From Gp6-AA40 sp036407095 (GTDB taxonomy: Bacteria > Acidobacteriota > Vicinamibacteria > Vicinamibacterales > UBA2999), in contig DASWZV010000066.1 in assembly GCA_036407095.1 (NCBI GenBank), positions 124,001 through 188,000 on the forward strand: a stretch of 64,000 nt of DNA. The letters are read 5' to 3'. Below, one piece after another: positions 53,788-62,923 of the stretch (within the stretch, counting starts at the first letter, position 1; the number at the start of each line of letters is the position of its first letter). The notes under the pieces are model-generated. The model made no database searches and was not told the DNA's origin. It was given only the letters and a program-made list of their open reading frames with translations. Position numbers and translations under genes: made by a program.

Positions 53788-54918
53788 CTAGTGGGTGCGG
53801 CGCGAGGGCGATTCGAGCAGGTGATCGAGCGACCGCGCGTAGTAGCGGAGCACGTTGCGGTTGCGCACCCGCACGCGCCCGCGATCGACCACCAGGATCC
53901 CGCGCGCCTCGAGCGGCTCGAGCGAACTGGCGACCGCCTCCACGCCGCTCGACACGCCGAGATTGGCGCCGATGGTCCCGAGCGTGTCGACGAGCGCATC
54001 CGCACGCAGCTCGAGATCGCGGCGCGTGATCGATGGCCGCATCGCCGCCGCGACGACCGAGACCGGCAGCACTTTGTAGACACGCCCGATCGACTTCATG
54101 ACCGCGTGCGAGAGGTCGAGGACCGATCGCCGCGAATCGGGATCGACGCCGCTCGTCGAGATCGGCGTGCCGAAGGTGACGAACGCCCGCGACCGGTAGC
54201 CCACCGCGTAGCGCACCATCTCCGCCAGCTCACGGCTGAAGGGGCGCTGCGATCGCTTGATCTGCTGTCGCGCCAGCACGTGATCCTCGAGCACGAGATC
54301 GTAGGAAACGGCAGTCGGCAGGATCACCATGTGCTCGTGCTTGGACTGCAGCGCCGCGTGCATCAGACCGGTTTTCGGGATCTTGATCTCACCGCTGTAG
54401 CTGCGTCCGCCCTCCGGGTAGAAGAAGAAGTCGTGCGCACGCAGCAGCTCCGAGACGTACGCCTTCAACGTCATCAGATACGCGGGATCCTTCATGTTGC
54501 GGCGGATCGGGATGGCGCCGGTGACGTGCCGATGGATGAGGCCGAGAGGGCCGCCGAACAGGTTGATGCCGGCCGCGATGATCGGCGGACGGATGCCGTT
54601 GTCGTCGAGCACCAGAGGCTCGACCAGGTAGTCGATATGGCTTCGGTGGTTCGAGGCGTAGACGATGCGGCCGGCCTTGGCCGCCGCCTTCGCGACCTCG
54701 ACATGCTCGCCGATGCGTTCGATCTTGCGGAGGATCGGATAGAGCGGGTGCTTGAGCGCGCGGTAGATCGAGTAGCGCTGACGCGTGCGCAATTCCTCGA
54801 GGTAGGCCTCGATCCGCGCTCGCGCCGCGCGCCCGCTTTCGCCGTGGCTCCCCTGCAAGTAGCGCGTGATTTCCTCGCGCGACAGCACGGCTTCGGTGAT
54901 CTCGTCGATCATCGCCAC
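53788..54918 (-). CDS. Glycerol-3-phosphate acyltransferase-like protein
   Basis: 376 residues. The acyltransferase block is NHRSHIDYLVEPLVL (H-x4-D), then FGGPLGLIHRHVTGAIPIRRN, then FYPEGGRSYSGEIKIPKTG and HMVILPTAVSYD. The C-terminal part is helical with regulatory-type content. It resembles PlsB more than PlsC. It would start phospholipid synthesis at the inner membrane. A -10-like TATATT lies 14 nt before the ATG. Confidence 0.85.
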   Translation of the reverse strand: MAMIDEITEAVLSREEITRYLQGSHGESGRAARARIEAYLEELRTRQRYSIYRALKHPLYPILRKIERIGEHVEVAKAAAKAGRIVYASNHRSHIDYLVEPLVLDDNGIRPPIIAAGINLFGGPLGLIHRHVTGAIPIRRNMKDPAYLMTLKAYVSELLRAHDFFFYPEGGRSYSGEIKIPKTGLMHAALQSKHEHMVILPTAVSYDLVLEDHVLARQQIKRSQRPFSRELAEMVRYAVGYRSRAFVTFGTPISTSGVDPDSRRSVLDLSHAVMKSIGRVYKVLPVSVVAAAMRPSITRRDLELRADALVDTLGTIGANLGVSSGVEAVASSLEPLEARGILVVDRGRVRVRNRNVLRYYARSLDHLLESPSRRTH

Positions 54919-54932
54919 TCGGAATATACCAG

Positions 54933-54938
54933 AACCGC
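54933..54938 (-). promoter_or_regulatory. Candidate -10 box TATATT
   Basis: On the minus strand, TATATT (54938-54933) lies 14 nt before the acyltransferase ATG at 54918. No -35 is recognised. Confidence 0.3.
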
Positions 54939-54958
54939 TCGGAGGTCAGTAGGTGCAG

Positions 54959-55042
54959 CGGGTTCACAGGGTTCAGACGGTCTCGTTCAGGGGCGCTCCG
55001 GGTCAGCGCATCATCTGAACCCTTTGCACCGGGGGAACCCAT
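54959..55042. repeat. GGGTTCA inverted repeat
   Basis: GGGTTCAGA (54969-54977) pairs perfectly with TCTGAACCC (55014-55022), flanked by GGGTTC (54960) and GAACCC (55035). It could be an RNA hairpin between the dehydrogenase and acyltransferase genes, perhaps a terminator. Confidence 0.65.
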
Positions 55043-55052
55043 TCCGAAGGGT

Positions 55053-56063
55053 TCACAAATTCCGGCAAATCGCTTCGGTAAATTCCATCGTGCTGGCCGT
55101 GCCGCCGAGATCCCGCGTCCTGAGGCCCGACTCCAGCGTGGCGCCCAGCGCCTTCATGATTCGATCGGCCATTGGCCCCTCGCCGATGTGGCGCAGCATC
55201 AGCACCCCCGAAAGCAGCAGCGCAGTCGGGTTGGCGAGCCCCTTTCCGGCGATGTCCGGTGCACTGCCGTGCACCGCTTCGAACACCCCGATCTCACGTC
55301 CCAGGTTCGCCGCCGGCACCACGCCCAGGCCGCCGACGAGTCCGGCACAGAGATCCGAAACGATGTCGCCGTACAGATTCGGCATGAGCAGCATGTCGAA
55401 CTGCGCAGGATTGATGACCAGGTGCATGCAGGCGGCGTCGACGATCCGGTCGTCGCACTGAATGTCGGGGTAGCGTTCCGCAACCGTGCGCACGCATCGG
55501 AGGAACAGGCCGTCGCCGAGCTTCAAGATGTTTGCCTTGTGCACGGCGGTGACGCGTCTGCGGCCGTGCCGCCTGGCGTACTCGAAGGCGAACGTCGCGA
55601 CGCGCGTCGACGCCTCCTCGGTGATGATCTTCAGGCTCTCGACGACGCCGGGAACGACTTCGTGCTCGAGGCCCGAATACAGATCCTCGGTGTTCTCGCG
55701 CACGATGACGATGTCGACGTCGTGATATTTCGACGGCACCGACGGAATGTTCCAGACCGGCCGCAGGTTCGCGAAGAGATTCAGCGCCTTGCGCAACCCG
55801 ACGTTGACGCTGGTGAACCCTCCGCCGACGGGGGTCGTGACCGGTCCTTTGAGCGCGACCTTCGTTCGCTCGATCGAATCGAGCAGTTCGGCCGGGAGCG
55901 GTGAGCCGTGCGGTTCGATCGCAAGCACACCGGCGAGATGCGGATCCCAGTCCGCGCGGAGCCCGGCAGCCTCGAGAATCCTGACGACCGCGTTGGTGAC
56001 TTCGGGACCGATGCCGTCGCCCGCGATGAGCGTGATGGCGTGCGTCAATCGCCGGTTTCCCAA
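55053..56063 (-). CDS. Isocitrate/isopropylmalate dehydrogenase family (isocitrate-like)
   Basis: 336 residues. LIAGDGIGPEVTNAVV starts the fold. VRENTEDLYSGLEHEV is typical of NAD-type isocitrate dehydrogenase. HKANILKLGDGLFLR holds the catalytic Lys, and MLLMPNLYGDIVSDLC the metal Asp region. FEAVHGSAPDIAGKG is the cofactor loop. It probably oxidises isocitrate to 2-oxoglutarate. The ATG overlaps the membrane-protein gene by 19 nt. Confidence 0.9.
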   Translation of the reverse strand: MGNRRLTHAITLIAGDGIGPEVTNAVVRILEAAGLRADWDPHLAGVLAIEPHGSPLPAELLDSIERTKVALKGPVTTPVGGGFTSVNVGLRKALNLFANLRPVWNIPSVPSKYHDVDIVIVRENTEDLYSGLEHEVVPGVVESLKIITEEASTRVATFAFEYARRHGRRRVTAVHKANILKLGDGLFLRCVRTVAERYPDIQCDDRIVDAACMHLVINPAQFDMLLMPNLYGDIVSDLCAGLVGGLGVVPAANLGREIGVFEAVHGSAPDIAGKGLANPTALLLSGVLMLRHIGEGPMADRIMKALGATLESGLRTRDLGGTASTMEFTEAICRNL

Positions 56064-56533
56064 TACAAGAGTGCGAGCGCGCCGATGACGTTGATCATCA
56101 TCAGGCGGGTCGACAGCGTGTGCAGCTCATCGAAGCGAACGCGGCGAGCGTCGCCGGCCGGCAGACGCGACGGCAGCACGCCTGCTTCGCGCTGGATGTC
56201 GCTGATCCGTCCGAGCACGATCACGCCCGAGTAGACGGCCACGCCAAGCATGAGCGCGACGATCACGCTGCGCACGGCGACGCCGCGCGGCCGTGGTCCG
56301 AGCAGCGCCATCGCTGCCATCGTGAGGAGCAATACTACCCCTGCGCCATACGCGAGGTAGTGAAACCGTGCGAGGATGACGCCGAAGAGCTCGCCCGCGA
56401 GTGCTCGGCCGATCTCGGGTGCGCTCGTCTGCAGAACTTGAAACGTCGCGGGAGCCACCAACGCGCCGAGCACTATCATCCCGCCCAGCCACGCGACCAG
56501 CGCGAGGATGTACACGTACCGCAGCGCGCGCAT
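56045..56533 (-). CDS. Small polytopic membrane protein (DUF4149-like)
   Basis: 162 residues with four hydrophobic segments (VYILALVAWLGGMIVLGAL; YLAYGAGVVLLLTMAAMALL; VIVALMLGVAVYSGVIVLG; MMINVIGALALLYW). The central loop, FDELHTLSTRLMM, suits DUF4149/TMEM205-like proteins. Function unknown. It sits ahead of isocitrate dehydrogenase on the same strand. Confidence 0.65.
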   Translation of the reverse strand: MRALRYVYILALVAWLGGMIVLGALVAPATFQVLQTSAPEIGRALAGELFGVILARFHYLAYGAGVVLLLTMAAMALLGPRPRGVAVRSVIVALMLGVAVYSGVIVLGRISDIQREAGVLPSRLPAGDARRVRFDELHTLSTRLMMINVIGALALLYWETGD

Positions 56534-56537
56534 CTAG

Positions 56538-56712
56538 TGGACCGTATCAACTGGAAGAGTACCGCGCACAACGGGCCTCGACCGCGATTTGCCGGCCGCG
56601 ACAACGCCCCTCGCCTCCGCTCGGGACGTCCTGAGCGAGAGTCGACGGACGGAGCGGCCGGTCCCGTTTTGGGTAGTACACACCACTACTGGACCGTATT
56701 CACTGGACGAGT
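56538..56712. repeat. Direct repeats 152 bp apart upstream of a transketolase gene
   Basis: TGGACCGTATCAACTGGAAG (56538) is repeated as TGGACCGTATTCACTGGACG (56690), each followed by AGT. Three of 23 bases differ. CTCGGGACG also occurs near 56635 and 56762. The region may contain duplicated promoter or operator sites. Confidence 0.75.
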
Positions 56713-56786
56713 GCCAGCCGCCGCAGCTCGAAGAGCGGCGGCCGTCGGCGGCCAATCGCCACTCGGGACGAACATACCCCGAACAT

Positions 56787-56792
56787 TATAAT
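56787..56792 (+). promoter_or_regulatory. Candidate -10 box TATAAT
   Basis: A perfect TATAAT followed by G, 23 nt before GTG 56816. The 17-nt upstream position has no clear TTGACA. Confidence 0.55.
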
Positions 56793-56815
56793 GACGCACT
56801 CGGAGGGTGTCGTTC

Positions 56816-58666
56816 GTGCAACCGTCCTCACGTGTGCCCGCGCTGAAGAACATTGCGACGCGCCTGCGCATCGGATCGGTGCGCTCGACGACCGAGGCCG
56901 GCAGTGGCCATCCGACCTCGTGCTGCTCAGCAGCGGAGCTGATGGCGGCGCTCTTTTTTGCGGAGATGCGGTACGACCCGCACCATCCGGACAACCCCGA
57001 TAACGATCGCTTCGTGCTCTCGAAGGGCCATGCCGCGCCCGTGCTCTATGCCGCGTGGGCCGAGGCCGGCATCATCACGCGCGACGACGAGCTGACGCTT
57101 CGACGCTTCGACTCGAATCTCGAAGGGCATCCCACGCCCCGTCTCCCGTGGGTCGACGTCGCGACCGGATCGCTTGGACAGGGAATCTGCGCAGCGATAG
57201 GCATTGCTCTGAACGCGCGCCGCATCGGGTCGGAGTACCGTACGTATGTGCTCCTCGGCGACGGTGAAACCGCAGAAGGGTCGGTGTGGGAAGCATCGCA
57301 CGTGGCGGCGCATGTCGCGCTCGATTCGCTGTGTGCGATCACTGACGTCAACGCGCTGGGGCAGAGCCGTCCCACGCAGTGGGCGCACGATGTCGACGCC
57401 TATGCCTCCCGCTGGCGCGCCGCATCGTGGCACGTCGTCGTGATCGACGGTCACGATCTGCCGCAAGTGCTCTCGGCGCTGGACGAGGCACGGGCGACCA
57501 GGGGCCGGCCGACGATGATCGTGGCCAGAACGATCAAGGGAAAAGGCATCTCGTTCGTTGAAGGCAAGAACGGCTGGCACGGCCGGGCGTTCAAGAAGGG
57601 AGAGGAGTTCGACCGGGCGATCGCGGAGCTCGAAGGCCAGTTCGTGCCTGAGAACGAACCTGCGTCCCCGCCTCCACCACGCGTCGTCTCACGAACTCCG
57701 GCCAAGCGAGCTCCACTTGCACCGCCAGCCTACAAGCGCGGCGACAGCGTCGCCACCCGAGAGGCGTTCGGCGCGGCGATCGCGCGTCTCGGGGCGGCCG
57801 ACGAGCGCATCATCGCGCTCGACGCCGACGTCGGGAACTCCACGTTCAGCGAGAAGTTCGAGCACGAGCATCCGGAGCGCTTCTACGAGTGCTTCATCGC
57901 CGAGCAGGTGATGATCGGTGCGGCGATGGGGCTGGCGGCGCGCGGGGCGATTCCGTTTCCGTCGACCTTTGCCGCGTTTCTGTCGCGTGCGGCCGATTTC
58001 ATCCGCATGGCGGCCATCAGCAACGTGAACATCAAGATGGCGGGCAGCCACGCAGGCGTCTCGATCGGGGAAGACGGGCCCTCGCAGATGGCGCTCGAGG
58101 ACCTGGCGATGATGCGCGCGCAGCCGAACATGACCGTGCTCTACCCGTGCGATGCGATGAGCGCCGATCGTCTGGTCGAAGCGATGGCCTCACATCAGGG
58201 GCCGGCCTACATGCGGACATCGCGGCCGAAGACGCCGGTGATCTATGGAGCCGACGAGACGTTTCCGATCGGCGGCCTCAAAGTGCTTCGGCAGGGCGCA
58301 TCGGACGTCGCGACGGTCGTCGGCGCCGGTGTGACTGTGTTCGAAGCGCTGAAAGCGCACGACGAGCTCTCGAAACGCGGTGTCAACATTCGCGTGATCG
58401 ATCTGTACAGTCTGCAACCGATCGATCACGTGACACTCGCACGCTGCGCGCGCGAGACGAAGCGGCGCATCATCACCGTCGAGGATCACTACGCCGCGGG
58501 CGGGATCGGCGACGCGGTCGCATCAGCGGTCGCCGCCGGCGGCATCACGGTTCACCGTCTGGCCGTTCGCGAGATCCCGCGCAGCGGCACGCCCGAACAA
58601 CTGCTCGATCACTACGGCATCTCGTCGCGTCACATCGTGGCGGCGGTATTAGGTGACGTCGCGTAG
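56816..58666 (+). CDS. tkt: Transketolase
   Basis: 616 residues from GTG 56816, with GGAGGG 8 nt upstream. The TPP domain begins TEAGSGHPTSCCSAAELMA, and LGDGETAEGSVWEASHVAA holds the GDG...N diphosphate motif. The pyrimidine domain has the catalytic Glu in YECFIAEQVMIGAAMG. The C-terminus is AVREIPRSGTPEQLLDHYGI. It transfers ketol groups in the pentose phosphate network. A proline- and alanine-rich linker joins the halves near residue 285. Confidence 0.92.
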   Translation: MQPSSRVPALKNIATRLRIGSVRSTTEAGSGHPTSCCSAAELMAALFFAEMRYDPHHPDNPDNDRFVLSKGHAAPVLYAAWAEAGIITRDDELTLRRFDSNLEGHPTPRLPWVDVATGSLGQGICAAIGIALNARRIGSEYRTYVLLGDGETAEGSVWEASHVAAHVALDSLCAITDVNALGQSRPTQWAHDVDAYASRWRAASWHVVVIDGHDLPQVLSALDEARATRGRPTMIVARTIKGKGISFVEGKNGWHGRAFKKGEEFDRAIAELEGQFVPENEPASPPPPRVVSRTPAKRAPLAPPAYKRGDSVATREAFGAAIARLGAADERIIALDADVGNSTFSEKFEHEHPERFYECFIAEQVMIGAAMGLAARGAIPFPSTFAAFLSRAADFIRMAAISNVNIKMAGSHAGVSIGEDGPSQMALEDLAMMRAQPNMTVLYPCDAMSADRLVEAMASHQGPAYMRTSRPKTPVIYGADETFPIGGLKVLRQGASDVATVVGAGVTVFEALKAHDELSKRGVNIRVIDLYSLQPIDHVTLARCARETKRRIITVEDHYAAGGIGDAVASAVAAGGITVHRLAVREIPRSGTPEQLLDHYGISSRHIVAAVLGDVA

Positions 58667-61556
58667 CACGGGGGGTCCGCCTGCAGCCGGACACTACCTG
58701 CGTCGCGCCCTGCTCGCGGTGTCGCTCGTGTGCGCACTCGGGCTCACGCCGCGCGCGCAGACGCGCACGCCGGGGATGCGCGACCCAGCCTGGTCGCCCG
58801 ATGGCAAGCATCTGGCTGTCGTCGTCCTCGATCGCATCTGGATTACGCAGGCCGATGGGCGCGACCCGAGCGAGCTCACGAAAGGGCCGGGAACGGAGCG
58901 GGAGCCCGCCTGGTCGCCCGACGGCAAGCGGATCGCCTTTGCCGCTGATCGCGGCGACGGCTTCGACCTCTACGTCATCGGGTCGCGCGGCGGCGCACCG
59001 GAGCGTGTCGTGGCGCTCGATGGCGACGAACGGTCACCGTCGTGGACGCCCGACGGACGGCTCGTGTTCACGCATCGCGCCTCGAGCTCGACGCAGTGGG
59101 ACCTTTTCGAAATCGATCCTGAAGCAGCGGAGGACGAACGCATCCCGCTCCGTCTGACGCAGTCGCCCGACGATGAGGTCCACCCGCGGGTCTCGCCCGA
59201 CGGCAGACGCGTCGCGTTCGCATCGAACCGTGCGAATGACGACGGCGATTTCGACATCTGGATCATGCGGCTGCTCGATCGAAGCGTGCCAGACGAGAGC
59301 GGTGGACGCGGGCCGGCCGTGCGCTTTGCCCGCGTGGCCGGCTACGACGGGTATCCCACCTGGTCGCCCGATGGCACCCGGCTCGCGTACTACGCCGTGC
59401 GCAACGGCGTTGGCTCGACCTGGGTCGTCGGCGTCGATCCGTTGAGCACCACCCCGTCACAAGCCCCTGTCCACCCCCCGATGCCGGCCGAGCTGGTGTC
59501 GCGTCACGGCGGCACGCTCTCGTGGTCGCCCGACGGGCGCACGATCGCGATCGGCGAGATCCCCGAGCCCGACCCCGTGTACAACGGCAACCCGGATCGC
59601 GACTCGAGCGAGCCGCCCGCGCTCTTCGGATCCGGTTACGCATATCAGCTCTGGACGGTGCCAGCGCCGCGAGCGATCGATGAAGGCGGTCGTGCCCTCG
59701 TACCCGCGGTGACGCTCTCGTCCGCGGCGCTGACGCGCGCCTTCGATCGCGTGTGGACGTCGTTGAAGCGCATGTACTACGACTCGGGCGAAGGTGGCGC
59801 TCAATGGGACGAGCTGCGCACCGCGTACCGGTCGCGTGCCGAACGGGCACGGAGCGAATCGAACCTCGAAGACCTCATCGATCAGATGGTCGCCGAGCAG
59901 CCGCTCGTGAAACCGGCGGTCACCTCGTCGCACGCGATCGTGGCTTCAGCCCACCCGCTGGCGTCGGAGGCGGGGGCGGCCGTCCTCGCTCGCGGCGGCA
60001 ACATCGTCGACGCGGCGATCGCGGTGTCGTTTGCGCTCGGCGTGGTCGAGCCCGATGCCTCGGGCATCGGCGGAGACGGACAGGCCGTGCTGTTCCTCAA
60101 AGGCATGACCGAACCCACGGTGATCGAATTCAAGGACCAGACGCCTCGCGGGGCGACGCTCGATACGCCGACGATCTTCAGAGCCGGTCGCCTCATTGGC
60201 GATGGTCCCGCCTCGATCAACATCCCGGGCGTCGTGGCGGGACTCGACTACCTCTACACGCATTATGGAAGCGGGCGCGCCGCGTGGGCCGATTTGGTCG
60301 CCCCCGCGGTCGAGTTCGCCGACCAGGGCTTCGTGCTCGACCAGACGCTCCCCTCGAGCGTGGCCGAAGGACGGCAGTCCTTTCAGAAGTACGCCGCATC
60401 GGCGCGCATCTTCCTTCCGGGCGGGCGGGTGCCGAAAGTCGGCGATCGATTCGTCAACCGCGATTACGCATCCACGCTGCGCACGATTGCGAGTGAAGGC
60501 GCCGATGCGTTCTATCGCGGATCGATCGCTCGCCGCATTGCCGCCGATATGACGGCCAATGGCGGTCTCATCACCGAGACCGACCTCGCGCAGTATCGCG
60601 CCATCGAGCGGAAGGCAGTCGCGGGACGTTACCGCAATCACGCCCTGTACACCGGCGGCCCTCCAGTGGCAGCGGGTGTGTCGCTGCTCGAGACTTTTCA
60701 GGTGCTCGGCAACTACGACCCGCGCCCGCGCGCGCTGCCGGCGACCGATGCCGATTACTGGCACTACGCGATCGAGTCGTGGAAACTGCGCGACTCGGTG
60801 ACGCGAATTGCCGATCCGGCGCAGTGGGCGGTCGACTACGAAGACCACCTGCGGCCGGCCCATGCCGCGGAGCTGTTTCGGCGCATCCGCAAGAATGCGG
60901 CACCCGATTTTCCAGAGGATTCGGACGAAGTGGTTGGCGGTCCGGAACGAATCGGGAGCGGCACCAGCGGCTTCGTCATCGCGGACCGCGACGGCAACAT
61001 CATCGCCGTCACACAGACGCTCAGCACATGGGGCGGATCCTTCTACGTCACGCCCGGTCTCGGCTTTCTCTACAACAATCATCTGCGTTCGAACCGCACG
61101 ACGCCGGGCGTCTACGGACAGTTGATGCCGTTGACGCGATCGAACACCGCGAACCTGCCGCTGCTCGTGTTCAAGGAGCAGGACGGCCGTCGAGTGCCGC
61201 AGTTCGGCGTGGCTGTCGCCGGCAACGCCTGGATTCCGGCCGCAACCTACACCATCGTTACCGCCGTGATCGACGGGGGCCTCACGATGCAGCAGGCGAT
61301 CGAGGCACCGCGGTTTCTCGTCGAGCGCGACCCCGCGAACGTGACCGCAGCGAGCGCGCGCATCGAAATCGAAGATCGCTTTCCTCGAGCCATCCTTCAG
61401 GAGCTCGCGGCACGCGGCCATCACTTCCACAAGATCGGACGCAAAGGTGAACTGCGCTACGGCTACGCGTCCGGCGCGATGATCGACTCGGCGCGAGGGC
61501 GTGTCGAAGGGGGCGCCGACCCCCGACGATCGCACAGCGCGGCCGCAGTGCCGTGA
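58653..61556 (+). CDS. PD40 propeller - tricorn C1-like - gamma-glutamyltransferase fusion
   Basis: 967 residues, almost twice a normal gamma-glutamyltransferase. After the start, a signal-like segment (LRRALLAVSLVCALG) follows TGGPPAAGHY, which is read from a DNA repeat. Residues about 45-345 hold six SPDG/TPDG propeller blades. Residues about 364-415 (FDRVWTSLKRMYYDSGEGG..., LEDLIDQMVAE) resemble the C1 segment of tricorn-type proteases. From about 427 a GGT domain follows: ARGGNIVDAAIAVSFALG, then GTSGFVIADRDGN, where T771 should be the autocatalytic nucleophile. It is likely periplasmic. It overlaps transketolase by 14 nt. Confidence 0.85.
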   Translation: MTSRSTGGPPAAGHYLRRALLAVSLVCALGLTPRAQTRTPGMRDPAWSPDGKHLAVVVLDRIWITQADGRDPSELTKGPGTEREPAWSPDGKRIAFAADRGDGFDLYVIGSRGGAPERVVALDGDERSPSWTPDGRLVFTHRASSSTQWDLFEIDPEAAEDERIPLRLTQSPDDEVHPRVSPDGRRVAFASNRANDDGDFDIWIMRLLDRSVPDESGGRGPAVRFARVAGYDGYPTWSPDGTRLAYYAVRNGVGSTWVVGVDPLSTTPSQAPVHPPMPAELVSRHGGTLSWSPDGRTIAIGEIPEPDPVYNGNPDRDSSEPPALFGSGYAYQLWTVPAPRAIDEGGRALVPAVTLSSAALTRAFDRVWTSLKRMYYDSGEGGAQWDELRTAYRSRAERARSESNLEDLIDQMVAEQPLVKPAVTSSHAIVASAHPLASEAGAAVLARGGNIVDAAIAVSFALGVVEPDASGIGGDGQAVLFLKGMTEPTVIEFKDQTPRGATLDTPTIFRAGRLIGDGPASINIPGVVAGLDYLYTHYGSGRAAWADLVAPAVEFADQGFVLDQTLPSSVAEGRQSFQKYAASARIFLPGGRVPKVGDRFVNRDYASTLRTIASEGADAFYRGSIARRIAADMTANGGLITETDLAQYRAIERKAVAGRYRNHALYTGGPPVAAGVSLLETFQVLGNYDPRPRALPATDADYWHYAIESWKLRDSVTRIADPAQWAVDYEDHLRPAHAAELFRRIRKNAAPDFPEDSDEVVGGPERIGSGTSGFVIADRDGNIIAVTQTLSTWGGSFYVTPGLGFLYNNHLRSNRTTPGVYGQLMPLTRSNTANLPLLVFKEQDGRRVPQFGVAVAGNAWIPAATYTIVTAVIDGGLTMQQAIEAPRFLVERDPANVTAASARIEIEDRFPRAILQELAARGHHFHKIGRKGELRYGYASGAMIDSARGRVEGGADPRRSHSAAAVP
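58671..58702. repeat. GGCGGACACTAC-type repeat in the fusion gene start
   Basis: GTCCGCCTGCAGCCGGACAC continues to TACCTGCG. It encodes GGPPAAGHYLR. Confidence 0.75.
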
Positions 61557-61657
61557 GTCCTCACACCCTGCGTGTTTCTCCAGTGTTTACCTGATGACGA
61601 AGCCGGAACTGTCTGGTACTTTTCGCTGCCCCCTTCCCCAGTTCGGAGATCCGCGGA

Positions 61658-61942
61658 ATGGCGATCTTCCCAGGCCAGCCAATCGTTCCCTTCGATGCGG
61701 TTGGGGTCGCGTCGGCTCCGGCCGAATCCGGCGTGTACGCCATCTGCCGCGCAGACGGCGGATATATCTACTTCGGTGAAACGACCGATCTTCGAAAACG
61801 GTTGCGTGAGCACCTCGCCGACACAGACAGCTGTCTGCATCGAGCGGGAGCGGCCTTCTTCGCGTACGAACAGTACCCGAGCCTCGGCCTCAGGATGGCG
61901 CGCCGTAATAAGTTGCTCGCGAGCTACCCGACACCGTGCTAA
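61658..61942 (+). CDS. GIY-YIG domain protein
   Basis: 94 residues. The motif appears as SGVYAICRADGGYIYFGETTDL, that is, GVY...YIYFGE instead of GIY...YIG. RKRLREHL follows with the conserved Arg, and the late Glu lies in AYEQYPSL. It could be a stand-alone nuclease domain. The fold is credible but activity is unproven. The stop overlaps a convergent ORF stop. The sequence between 61557 and 61657 shows nothing clear. Confidence 0.75.
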   Translation: MAIFPGQPIVPFDAVGVASAPAESGVYAICRADGGYIYFGETTDLRKRLREHLADTDSCLHRAGAAFFAYEQYPSLGLRMARRNKLLASYPTPC

Positions 61943-62169
61943 TCGGATGAGGGTGTAAAACCAACCCCGTCGATGTGCCCGGTGAGTCGATAAAAGTACA
62001 CCTGAACACCGTTCACGACGACGACGGTAAACAGGTTGGTTGATCGAACAGACACCGTGATACCGAGCTGAGATGAGTACTCACAACGTCTGATGACGCA
62101 TGGCCACCGGATCAGGTTGGCGAGGCGTCCACACGCAACGAGCCAGCGCACTCGCAGACGGTCCCACAT
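61939..62169 (-). CDS. Uncertain small ORF, possibly a gene remnant
   Basis: 76 residues from ATG 62169. The last about 45 residues look like beta strands (LGITVSVRSTNLFTVVVVNG, then VQVYFYRLTGHIDGVGF). Third positions are less GC-rich than in neighbours, and the stop overlaps the GIY-YIG stop. It may be a foreign or decaying gene. No family recognised. Confidence 0.28.
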   Translation of the reverse strand: MWDRLRVRWLVACGRLANLIRWPCVIRRCEYSSQLGITVSVRSTNLFTVVVVNGVQVYFYRLTGHIDGVGFTPSSD

Positions 62170-62281
62170 GGACGCCGATCGGGTGCAAGAATGTTGACCT
62201 GAGCCTGACCGATGATCGCGCGTTGTTCGCCGCGCAATCACCGTATTGACATCGAGTGCGCGGTTTCTTCAGTGGACTCGA

Positions 62282-62370
62282 TTGCGTCAACCAGGTCGAC
62301 GCCTCCTTCCCCTTCGACTCGCTCAGGGCAGGCGGCGGCGATCCGCTCGTCTGCCAACGCGCTCTCCGGA
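62282..62370. repeat. Partial ITE, class A left half
   Basis: ATTGCGTCAACCAGGTCGAC starts the copy, and the interior runs to CTGCCAACGCGCTCTCCGG, then stops. It carries the CTTCGACTCGCTCAGGG palindrome also found in copies 3 and 4. The stretch 62170-62281 holds nothing recognised. Confidence 0.75.
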
Positions 62371-62399
62371 GTTGAGCCGATTCTGTCAACCGACGTCGA

Positions 62400-62624
62400 T
62401 TGCGCCAACCAGGTTGACGCATCCTTCCGCGCGGCGATCCGCTCGCCGGCCAATAGCATCTCCGGCGTGTGCGCTTCCGCCGTCTCGCGGCTCCCCCGTC
62501 GCAAGAGTCTGACGATGTTGCTCCTCCCTCCGCCGCTCGCGTCGCCTGCGAAGCCATTGGCGACTCTCGCGTCCGCGGCTCGCTCTACGCCGCGCTCCAG
62601 GATCCATCAACCTGGCTGGCGCAA
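62400..62624 (-). repeat. ITE-223 element, class A, copy 10 (full length)
   Basis: 225 nt. The internal helix is GCCAATGGC/GCTATTGGC, with one G.U wobble. The right end has GGATCCATCAACC, a single change from the family. It is followed by the inverted class B copy 11, 58 nt away. Confidence 0.9.
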
Positions 62625-62682
62625 CAGTCCCTGATGAGAGTGTTCCTCCACGCGATGTATCATGCGTCCGGTCACGAATCAG

Positions 62683-62905
62683 CAGCACCCGACTGGCTGA
62701 TGCACTCCGGAGCGCCGCGTGGAGCGAGCCGCGTATGCGAGAGTCGCCAACGGACTCGCAGGCGACGCGAGCGGCGGAGGAGAAGCAACAGCGTGAGTCC
62801 CTTGCGACGGGGGAGCCGCGAAGGTCCGGAAGGCACGCGCCGGAGAGCCCGTTGGCCGGCGAGCGGATCGCGGCGCGGAGGAATGCGTCAGCCAGTCGGG
62901 TGCTG
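62683..62905 (+). repeat. ITE-223 element, class B, copy 11 (full length)
   Basis: 223 nt, with ends CAGCACCCGACTGGCTGATG... and its partner. The GCGCCGCG/CGCGGCGC helix is intact. With copy 10 it is the third A/B head-to-head pair. The DinB stop codon lies 18 nt beyond it. Confidence 0.9.
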
Positions 62906-62923
62906 GCGGTATCAGACGGCAGG

